DNA from: Deltaproteobacteria bacterium
GTDB taxonomy: Bacteria; Desulfobacterota; Syntrophia; Syntrophales; Smithellaceae
Direction: 5' to 3'
Length of the DNA stretch: 44,696 nt
NCBI GenBank assembly: GCA_012729055.1
Contig: JAAYDW010000024.1
Coordinates: 1-44,696, forward strand
Of this stretch, positions 24,840 to 31,743 are shown one piece after another. The position numbers were made by a program, and so were the translations under genes. The notes beneath the pieces were generated by a model. The model saw nothing but the letters and a program-made list of their open reading frames with translations, did not search any database and was not told where the DNA came from. Within the stretch, counting starts at the first letter, position 1. The number at the start of each line of letters is the position of its first letter.

Positions 24840-26675
24840 ATGGCTCTGGAACACAAGACGAACTGCGATGACAGACGCACAACAGAGAACGCTTCCGGCG
24901 GCGTTTTCGCCGGTCCGGCCAACAGCGGCGGGCGAGGTGTTGCGGCGGATAACGGCGCTCATTTGCGCGAAATCATCAGAAACTACAGAACGATCATCGA
25001 CCGCGTGGAAGACTGCGTCGGTCAGGTTGATCTGGAGGGGAACATCGTCTTTACCAATAAGGCGGGCGTGCGGATATGGGGATTCAGCGATGAAAGCGAA
25101 ATTATCGGCCTCAATTTCCGCCAGTACATGGATCCGGAGACGGCGGATATCGTTTATCAGGCCTATCACCGGGTTTTCCGCACCGGTCAGCCCGACAAAA
25201 TCACCTACGAGGTCATCCGCAGGGACGGCTCCCGGCGGGTGATTGAAGATTCGGTGGCGCCGATTTGCGCCGACGGAAAACACATTACGGGATTCCAGAC
25301 GGTGAGCCGGGACGTCACCGAACGCAAACAGAAGGAAAAGGAACTGGCGGCGCACCGGAGCCGCCTGGAAGCGATTTTCCGCAGCGTGAAGGACGCCATC
25401 ATCACGGTGGACTCCGATATGAAGGTGATCGAGGCCAATATGAATACGGAGCCGATCTGCGGTCTTGCGCCGTCCCTCATGCTCGGTAAACCGTTTTCCG
25501 CTTGTCCCGGCGAGTGCAACCGTTCCTGTTCCGACGTTTTGCAGCAGACGCTGGAAAAACGGGAGACGGTCAGGGAGTACCGTATCGACTGCGGCCATCA
25601 GCAGCGGTTGAAACAGCAGGTCAGTGTGACCAGTTCGCCGCTTCTGGACTCCGATGGAAATTTCATGGGCGCGGTCCTGGTGATCCGCGACATGACTCTG
25701 CTGCGGAACCTGGAGCGCGAACTCCGCGAGCGCAACCAGTTTCAGAACATCATCGGCCACAGCAAAAAAATGCAGGAGATTTTTCGCCTGCTGGAGGACC
25801 TGGCCGATCTGGACACCACCGTGCTCATTACCGGCGAAAGCGGAACGGGCAAGGAGCTGGTCGCCCGGGCCCTGCACTACAGCGGGTTGCGGGCCTTCAA
25901 ACCGTTTATCAGCGTGAACTGTTCCGCGCTGACGGAAAGCCTCCTGGAAAGCGAATTGTTCGGCCATGTCAAGGGCGCTTTCACGGGGGCGATCCGGGAC
26001 CGGCAGGGGCGCTTTCAGGCCGCGGAGGAAGGAACGATTCTGCTCGATGAGATCGGCGATATCTCCCCGCTTCTGCAACTGAAGCTTTTGCGTGTCCTGC
26101 AGGAGAAGACGATCGAGCGCGTCGGCGAATCCGTATCCAGACCGGTGAATGCGCGCGTTATTGCCTGCACCAACAGGAATCTGCGCGACAAGTGCCGCAG
26201 CGGCGAATTCCGGGAGGACCTCTACTACCGTCTGAAGGTTGTGGAAATTGTGCTGCCGCCGCTGCGCGAGCGCCGGGAGGATCTGCCTCTGCTGATCGAA
26301 CATTTCCGGCAGACCTTTAACCGGCGTTTCAACAAGAGCATTGCGGGATTTTCCGATGACGTCCTGGACCGCTTTATGGACTATCCCTGGCCCGGCAATA
26401 TCCGTGAACTGGAGCATGTCATCGAGCATGCGTTTATCCTCTGCCACGCGGACGTTATCGCCGGTGAGCATTTGCCGCCGGAGATCCGGATCTGCCCGGA
26501 GGCGGAGGAAAAGCAGGCGGCGGACGACATCGGCTGCGCCGCCAGGGATCGTTATGCCAAAACGGTCGACGCCCTGGCGAAAGCCGGCGGCAACAAAGCC
26601 AAGGCGGCGCGGCTCCTGGGAATCGACCGGCGAACGCTTTATCGGCGGATTGAAAAATACAATGCATCCCGCTAG
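24840..26675 (+). CDS. PAS-PAS sigma-54 enhancer-binding transcriptional activator
   Basis: This 611-residue activator drives sigma-54 promoters by ATP hydrolysis. It has PAS 1 (about 45-160), PAS 2 (about 165-285) with a cysteine-rich stretch ACPGECNRSC, an AAA+ domain with Walker A GESGTGKE (332-339), the sigma-54 contact loop GAFTGA (379-384), Walker B (ILLDEIGDI), and a C-terminal Fis-type helix-turn-helix (KAARLLGIDRRTLYRRIEKY). I chose the ATG at 24840 with GGAG 6 bases upstream over the TTG at 24828. No receiver domain is present, so it probably senses a small molecule or redox state through PAS. Candidate binding sites and a sigma-54-like promoter lie immediately downstream, before an SBP remnant. 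Confidence 0.94.
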   Translation: MALEHKTNCDDRRTTENASGGVFAGPANSGGRGVAADNGAHLREIIRNYRTIIDRVEDCVGQVDLEGNIVFTNKAGVRIWGFSDESEIIGLNFRQYMDPETADIVYQAYHRVFRTGQPDKITYEVIRRDGSRRVIEDSVAPICADGKHITGFQTVSRDVTERKQKEKELAAHRSRLEAIFRSVKDAIITVDSDMKVIEANMNTEPICGLAPSLMLGKPFSACPGECNRSCSDVLQQTLEKRETVREYRIDCGHQQRLKQQVSVTSSPLLDSDGNFMGAVLVIRDMTLLRNLERELRERNQFQNIIGHSKKMQEIFRLLEDLADLDTTVLITGESGTGKELVARALHYSGLRAFKPFISVNCSALTESLLESELFGHVKGAFTGAIRDRQGRFQAAEEGTILLDEIGDISPLLQLKLLRVLQEKTIERVGESVSRPVNARVIACTNRNLRDKCRSGEFREDLYYRLKVVEIVLPPLRERREDLPLLIEHFRQTFNRRFNKSIAGFSDDVLDRFMDYPWPGNIRELEHVIEHAFILCHADVIAGEHLPPEIRICPEAEEKQAADDIGCAARDRYAKTVDALAKAGGNKAKAARLLGIDRRTLYRRIEKYNASR

Positions 26676-26717
26676 TGTGGCGCCAGGCCACATTATCGGG
26701 GGCCACATTTTTGTGGC
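26676..26717 (+). promoter_or_regulatory. Candidate enhancer sites for the adjacent sigma-54 activator
   Basis: Two inverted repeats share the half-site TGTGGC/GCCACA. The first is TGTGGC (26676-26681), 5 bases, GCCACA (26687-26692). The second is GCCACA (26702-26707), TTTT, TGTGGC (26712-26717). They begin directly after the activator's stop codon and lie about 90-130 bases before the sigma-54-like promoter, the normal distance for upstream activating sequences. Confidence 0.6.
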
Positions 26718-26803
26718 GAGGCGCTACATCCCCTGCTTCCTGTGTTAACATCACGTCAAACAACTTCCTTAATTAACGCGGAAATCTTCCCCTGCCCCCT
26801 TCC

Positions 26804-26819
26804 TGGCACGCTCTGTGTA
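26804..26819 (+). promoter_or_regulatory. Sigma-54-like promoter
   Basis: TGGCACG (26804-26810) is a perfect -24 element. After 4 bases comes GTGTA (26815-26819) where TTGCA is the consensus, so the -12 GC is GT. Spacing from the -24 GG is correct. The downstream gene is a decayed SBP, so the imperfect -12 may itself be decay. The SBP remnant starts 41 bases downstream. Confidence 0.5.
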
Positions 26820-26859
26820 ATGGCGGTCTTTTAAGATCGCCCAAGGGGGAGTTCACATC

Positions 26860-27349
26860 ATGAAACATCTGAAGTCGCTTGTTTGTCTCTTTGCCGCCGT
26901 CATCGTTTTCTGTGGAGCCGGAGAAAGCCCCGCCGGAAAAATTGTTCTGGGATACACCGGACCGCTTTCCGGGCCCGCCCGGTTTGCCGCAAAATTCAGC
27001 GAACAGTACAAGGAAATGGCGACCAGGGCATGCGCGCTCAATTACACCGCGACGCATGCCCTGGCGCGCGCGATCGCCGCCGCGGGGACGACGACCGATG
27101 TTTACAAAATCCGTGAAGCGTTCGGGAAAGCCCTGGCGGCGCCGATGCTCGGCGATAGATTTCCAAACGAAATCTACGGCATCACTCCGACGGGGCGGGT
27201 GTGGGTCGGCGCATCCATCCAGACGATCACCGCCGGGACGTCCGATCCGGCAAGCGTTTACATCTGGTGAGCGAAAACACGGAAAGAATTCCACCATAAA
27301 ACAACAGACCGCATTTAAGAAAAATGAGCTGGTTTGGCAAAAACATTAG
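26860..27349 (+). pseudogene. Decayed periplasmic substrate-binding protein gene
   Basis: An intact start remains: GGGGGAG, then ATG and a signal peptide, then IVLGYTGPLSGPA, the opening of LivJ-like SBPs. The frame then jumps to the C-terminal region (EQYKEMATRACALNYTATHA onward). Compared with the SBP at 10284, roughly 255-260 internal codons are missing. At 27268-27270 a TGA stands where the paralogue at 28058 has the second Trp of YIWW. Past it the same frame continues as AKTRKEF (AQTAREF in the paralogue). A single-base shift then moves the remaining similarity (STIKQQTA to VWQKH) into the next frame, ending at 27347-27349. Three independent lesions argue for a pseudogene rather than a small functional protein. 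A 136-residue secreted peptide could still be made from the intact start. Confidence 0.85.
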
Positions 27350-27379
27350 AGCTCCCTTTCCAACTTCCCTCCTTTTTAA

Positions 27380-27409
27380 GAGAGGACGGGCTGGCCCGTC
27401 CTCTCTTTT
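27380..27409 (+). terminator. Strong Rho-independent terminator after the SBP remnant
   Basis: An 11-bp perfect stem, GAGAGGACGGG (27380-27390) with CCCGTCCTCTC (27395-27405), has a CTGG loop and a TTTT run. It closes the sigma-54-controlled unit. Confidence 0.92.
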
Positions 27410-27538
27410 GCCTCAAGGATGTTTGCCGGGGGAAAATGCGTTTCGTTGATTTTAAAGCCGTCATGACCTGGAGAGGCTGACGGCATGCTTGGTGAAAACA
27501 AAGCCTGACGAAGAAATACTTTTTTAGGGATATTGCCG

Positions 27539-27901
27539 ATGTCGCGGGTGCATCTGATCCGGCCACAGAATTTTGCGGAAGATGTGACGGCCGAAAAAAA
27601 AATGATTCTGCTGCTGTGCATGCCCCGCGACGATGCTTTTGACGAGCAACTGCGCGCCGTGGAGGAAATCGCCCTCTTGTATGCGAACCAATTGAAAGTC
27701 GTATTGCCGGAAGAAAGCTGTCTTACGGCCTTCAGGGAAGATTACGTGATTGCGGGAACGCCGACGTTTCTGGCCCTGAAAAAGGGGCGGGAGGTCGGCC
27801 GGATTCTGGGACTGGCCGATCGGGATACCTTGAAAAAGTTTGTTGATCAGGCTCTCCGGAGCGGCGCCGGCGCCCCGCAGGAGGGAAATGACGGTCCGTA
27901 A
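27539..27901 (+). CDS. Thioredoxin-fold protein without the CxxC motif
   Basis: This 120-residue protein has the end of a thioredoxin fold: strand KMILLLCMPRDDAF, strand LKVVLP, then the cis-proline motif GTPTFLALKKGREVGRILGL and a final helix. Where thioredoxins have WCxxC, this has a single Cys (LLCMPRDD), so it cannot act as a normal dithiol reductase. A second Cys occurs in EESCLTA. No signal peptide is visible. I chose the ATG at 27539, with AGGGA 8 bases upstream, over TTG at 27533. It precedes the intact SBP by 156 bases. An inverted repeat GCCGTCA/TGACGGC (27457-27484) lies upstream. The role is unknown; binding or chaperone functions occur in redox-inactive relatives. Confidence 0.7.
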   Translation: MSRVHLIRPQNFAEDVTAEKKMILLLCMPRDDAFDEQLRAVEEIALLYANQLKVVLPEESCLTAFREDYVIAGTPTFLALKKGREVGRILGLADRDTLKKFVDQALRSGAGAPQEGNDGP

Positions 27902-28057
27902 AACCTCGGAAACGATTGCAGTGGAGGGGAGGAGGGAGACATCGCAGAAGTTGTGAGCGTCATCGGAGCACGCCCGGTTGCCTGCCTGCCGGCAGATGCG
28001 GCTGAGGCAGGACGGGCGGCGCAGGATGCGGATCATCACCGGAAGGGAGGGTAAATC

Positions 28058-29302
28058 ATGAAGAGATTTGCGCGTCTTTTTGTTTTGGCGGTTGTGTTAC
28101 CGGCGCTTCTGGCGGCGGCTGATGTTTTGGCGGCGGAAATCGTCATCGGGTTCAGCGGGCCTCTCAGCGGTCCGGCCGGCGAGTACGGCCAGGATTGCGT
28201 CAACGGCATTGATATGGCCATTCGGGAAATCAACGACGGCGGCGGTTTGGTCCTCAAGGGGCGGCGCTACACCTTTCGCCTGGAGCGCAGAGACGACCGT
28301 GTCGATCCGAAAACGGCGCTCGGCAATGCGCGCGAACTGCGCGGCGCCCACCGGGCCATTGCCGTCTTCAATCCGGTGACGCAGACGCTCACCCCCATGA
28401 TGGCCGTCAACGAAGAGCGGAACAACGAATTTCTGGTCATGGCCTATTCCAGCGTTCCGCAGGTTTCCGAAACGGGAAACCGGCTGCTGGTGGCCATCAC
28501 AGTGCCCTTCACCACCTATGTCATGACCGAGGCGGATGTGGCCTGGGAAAAGGGCTGGCGCCGGGGCGCCATGGTGGTGACGGCGGGCGCTTACGGCGAA
28601 GGCTGGCGCAAAACCTTTGCCGATGTCTGGACGAAAAAAGGCGGCATCATCACCGCCGATTATCCCACCAATTACTACAAGAAAACGGAATTTTCCGCGC
28701 CCCTCACCGCGGCGCTCGGCACCGATCCCGATTTCCTCCTCATCGGCGGCCCGTCCGCGACGACGGCGCTGATCATCGAGCAGGCGCGGGCGCAGGGATT
28801 CGAAGGGGGATTTGTTCTGACCGACCAGGTCAATCTGGACGCCGTCTATCAGTTGATGGCCAAACCGTTGGGCCTGGAAGGAGCCGTCGGCGTGTGCATG
28901 CTGTCGCACATCGCCTATCCGGCGACCGACGCCTTTAAAAGCAACTACAAGAGAGCCTACAAGAGAAATCCGACATGGGAGAGCATTCTCAACTACATGG
29001 GCATGTATGCCCTGGCCGGCGCCGTTTTAATCTCCCAGACGGCGGACGATGTCACGGCAATCCGAGCGGCCTTTCCGAAAGTCTTTCCGATGCTGGGGGA
29101 TCGTTATCCCATGGAGGTTTTCGGTCTGTCTTCCGGCGGGCGGTTCATCGTCAGTTCCTCCCTGCAAACCGTGCGGCACGGCCGGATGACGCCGCCCACC
29201 AACTATATCTGGTGGGCGCAGACAGCCAGGGAATTTAATGTGATCAAGAAAATTACCAAAAGCGACATTCCGCCGGTCTGGAAGAAAATCAGCGGCCGGT
29301 AA
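28058..29302 (+). CDS. Periplasmic substrate-binding protein, branched-chain amino acid ABC type
   Basis: This 414-residue intact paralogue of the SBP at 10284 also shows what the remnant at 26860 once was. Its signal peptide runs to about residue 26 (VLAA before Glu). The mature protein begins IVIGFSGPLSGPAGEYGQD. The shared segments RDDRVDPKTA, TAGAYGEGWRKTF and IGGPSATTALIIEQAR lie at equivalent positions in both paralogues and are probably ligand-cleft and hinge elements. A GGGAGGG site precedes the ATG. No importer subunits adjoin it. The ligand is unknown: amino acids, aromatic acids and short carboxylates are all known for this family. Confidence 0.92.
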   Translation: MKRFARLFVLAVVLPALLAAADVLAAEIVIGFSGPLSGPAGEYGQDCVNGIDMAIREINDGGGLVLKGRRYTFRLERRDDRVDPKTALGNARELRGAHRAIAVFNPVTQTLTPMMAVNEERNNEFLVMAYSSVPQVSETGNRLLVAITVPFTTYVMTEADVAWEKGWRRGAMVVTAGAYGEGWRKTFADVWTKKGGIITADYPTNYYKKTEFSAPLTAALGTDPDFLLIGGPSATTALIIEQARAQGFEGGFVLTDQVNLDAVYQLMAKPLGLEGAVGVCMLSHIAYPATDAFKSNYKRAYKRNPTWESILNYMGMYALAGAVLISQTADDVTAIRAAFPKVFPMLGDRYPMEVFGLSSGGRFIVSSSLQTVRHGRMTPPTNYIWWAQTAREFNVIKKITKSDIPPVWKKISGR

Positions 29303-29362
29303 GCCGGCAAAAAACCATTTGCCGAAAATGTTTTTTTGCCCGGATGTCGCTTTTGCGGGAGA

Positions 29363-30337
29363 TCAGGTCTTCCGGGACAGGATGTAGTCCGCGACGGCGA
29401 GGAGCTGCTCCTTTTCGGGGCCCGCGGCGAAAACGGAAAGGCCGTCCTGCGCTTCGCGGATGAACTGCCGGGCCCGCTCGAGAGCGTAGTCGATGCCGCC
29501 GGATTTTCCGACCAGGGAGAAGATGGCCCGGACGGTGTCGGGCGTCAGCGTCTTTTCCGTAACGGCGGCCCTCACCCGGTCCCGGTCGGCCGGTCGGCAC
29601 CGGGTCAGCGTGTAAATCAGCGGCAGCGTCATCTTGCCTTCTTCCAGGTCCTTGCCGATGGCCTTGCCGAAGTCTTCTTCCCGGGCCATGTAGTCGAGGG
29701 TGTCGTCGGTGATCTGAAAGGCCATGCCGATTTTGTAGCCGTATCGTCCGAGGGCCTGCGCCTGCTCGCGCGCTGCCCCGCCCAGAACTGCTCCGCTTTC
29801 ACAGGCGGCGGAGATCAGCACGGCGGTCTTCTTCTCGACGATGCTCAGGTATTCCGCCTCTGTAAGGCTCGGATCGCCGCACTTCATGAGCTGGAAGACT
29901 TCGCCTTCCGACATGATGTTGGTCATCCGGGACATGAGCTGCACGAGGCGAATGTCGCCGATTTCAGCGAGCAGGTTGAAGGCCTTGGAGTACAGGAAAT
30001 CGCCGACCAGGACGGAGGCGGCGTTCCCCCAGACATTGTTGGCCGAGGTCTTGCCCCGGCGAATGAGGGCCTCGTCGATGACGTCGTCGTGCAGGAGGCT
30101 TGCGGTGTGGATGAATTCAATGGATGCCGCAAGCGGAAACCGGTGCTCTCCCGCATAGCCGCACAGCCGCGAGCAGATCAGGTGTAAAAGCGGCCGGAAG
30201 CGCTTGCCGCCGCTGTCGATCAGATGATGGGCCACCTCGGGAATCAGTTTGACGTCGGAGGTGATGTACCTGTCCAGGTGTGTTTCCACCTGGTTCATTT
30301 CGCCGCGGTAGGCGGCAAAGACTTCAGAGAGATGCAT
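29363..30337 (-). CDS. ispB: Long-chain polyprenyl diphosphate synthase
   Basis: This 324-residue trans-isoprenyl diphosphate synthase builds the side chain of the respiratory quinone. The first Asp-rich motif is DDVID (84-88), the second is DDTLD (211-215), and GKRFRP (44-49) binds diphosphate. The residue five places before the first motif is Ala79, a small residue that in this family leaves room for long products (C35-C40 or more). It would support menaquinone or ubiquinone synthesis for the respiratory genes of this genome. It lies downstream of rimO on the same strand with a 35-base gap. The exact product length, and therefore the ispB symbol, is inferred. Confidence 0.88.
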   Translation of the reverse strand: MHLSEVFAAYRGEMNQVETHLDRYITSDVKLIPEVAHHLIDSGGKRFRPLLHLICSRLCGYAGEHRFPLAASIEFIHTASLLHDDVIDEALIRRGKTSANNVWGNAASVLVGDFLYSKAFNLLAEIGDIRLVQLMSRMTNIMSEGEVFQLMKCGDPSLTEAEYLSIVEKKTAVLISAACESGAVLGGAAREQAQALGRYGYKIGMAFQITDDTLDYMAREEDFGKAIGKDLEEGKMTLPLIYTLTRCRPADRDRVRAAVTEKTLTPDTVRAIFSLVGKSGGIDYALERARQFIREAQDGLSVFAAGPEKEQLLAVADYILSRKT

Positions 30338-30372
30338 GCTGATCCTTTACTTTGTTTCCCTTTATGGCGCGA

Positions 30373-31743
30373 CTATAGTGCAGTCCTTCCCGGCTTGTCA
30401 AATGAGATTTCGCCGAAGAGGTCGTAGTGGTCGGCGCCGGTGATGATGCAGGAGACGATATCGCCGATTTGAACGTCGCCGTTTTTAAGATAGGTCACAC
30501 CGTCGATTTCCGGCGCCTGCCGGCGCGCGCGTCCGACAAACGGATAGCCCGCGCGGTCGCTGCGCTCCTCGATGAGCACTTCCTCCACGGATCCGATCAG
30601 TTCTTGATTGATGGCGTAGGATATGTCCGCCTGTTCGTTCATGACGGCGTCGCGCCGGCGTTCCTTTTCCTTTTCCGAAATCCGCGCGGGCCTTGCGGCG
30701 GCCGCCGTTCCTTCTTCCCGCGAGTAGGTGAAGACGCCGAGGTGGTCGAAGCGCGCTTCGCGGACGAAGTCGAGCAGACGCGCGAAGCGCCGCGGCGTTT
30801 CGCCGGGGAAGCCCACGATGAGCGACGTCCGCAGCGCGACATCGGGCATGAGGCTGCGGGCCCGGCCGATGATTTTCCGGATGCGGGCGGCGCTGACGCG
30901 GCGGTTCATGGCGGTGAGAATCGAGTCGTCGATATGCTGGACGGGCAGATCAAGATAGCGGCAGACGGCGGGATGCGCCGCCATGGCGAGGAGCAGGTCG
31001 TCTGAAAGATGCGCCGGATGGGCGTACAGAAGGCGCAGCCGGTCCAGATCGGCAAGCGTCGCGAGGTCCGAAATCAGCGCGGCAAGGGTCGGGCGGCCCG
31101 GCAGATCGCGGCCGTAGGCGGTCGTGTCCTGGCCGATGAGAATGATTTCCCGGGCGCCGCGGGCAAGAAGCCTGCGCGCTTCGGTAAGGATGTCGCCGGG
31201 CGGCCTGCTGCGGGCCCGGCCGCGGATGGCCGGGATGGCGCAGTAGGCGCAGCGGTTGGAACAGCCGTCGGAGATTTTCAGATAGGCGGCGGCCGACGGC
31301 GGCAATGCGCGTTCGTGGCGCGCCGTCATCAGAAAGTCCGGCTGGGTGATGACGGCGCGGCGGGAACCGCCTTCCCGCAGGCTCTGCAAATGGCCGACAA
31401 TCCGGCCCACTTCTCCCGTGCCGATGAACAAATCCGCCTCGGGAAGATCCCGGGCCAGCTCCCGGCCGTAGCGCTGGGCGAGGCAGCCTGCGACCACCAG
31501 TTTGAAGGCGCGGCCCGTTTTCTTCCGGTTGTCGGCGAGCGTCAAAATGACGTCGAGCGCTTCCTCCTTGGCCGGGCCGATGAATCCGCAGGTGTTCACG
31601 ATCACGACATCGGCCTCATCGGGATTTTCGACGAGGCTCATGCCCGACGACCGCGCCAGGCCGCCCATGACTTCCGAATCGATCAGATTCTTGGCGCAGC
31701 CCAAAGAGACGATGTGCAGTTTTCCGGAGAGTCTTTTTTTCAC
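30373..31743 (-). CDS. rimO: Ribosomal protein S12 methylthiotransferase
   Basis: This 456-residue radical SAM enzyme adds a methylthio group to the conserved Asp of ribosomal protein S12. The N-terminal UPF0004 domain has cluster cysteines Cys16, Cys52 and Cys87 (SLGCAKNLIDSE is the RimO-type opening). The radical SAM motif is CSNRCAYC (Cys161, Cys165, Cys168), followed by the PAIRGRARSRP segment typical of RimO rather than MiaB. A TRAM domain closes the protein. The ATG overlaps the ftsK stop as ATGA. Confidence 0.95.
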   Translation of the reverse strand: MKKRLSGKLHIVSLGCAKNLIDSEVMGGLARSSGMSLVENPDEADVVIVNTCGFIGPAKEEALDVILTLADNRKKTGRAFKLVVAGCLAQRYGRELARDLPEADLFIGTGEVGRIVGHLQSLREGGSRRAVITQPDFLMTARHERALPPSAAAYLKISDGCSNRCAYCAIPAIRGRARSRPPGDILTEARRLLARGAREIILIGQDTTAYGRDLPGRPTLAALISDLATLADLDRLRLLYAHPAHLSDDLLLAMAAHPAVCRYLDLPVQHIDDSILTAMNRRVSAARIRKIIGRARSLMPDVALRTSLIVGFPGETPRRFARLLDFVREARFDHLGVFTYSREEGTAAAARPARISEKEKERRRDAVMNEQADISYAINQELIGSVEEVLIEERSDRAGYPFVGRARRQAPEIDGVTYLKNGDVQIGDIVSCIITGADHYDLFGEISFDKPGRTAL

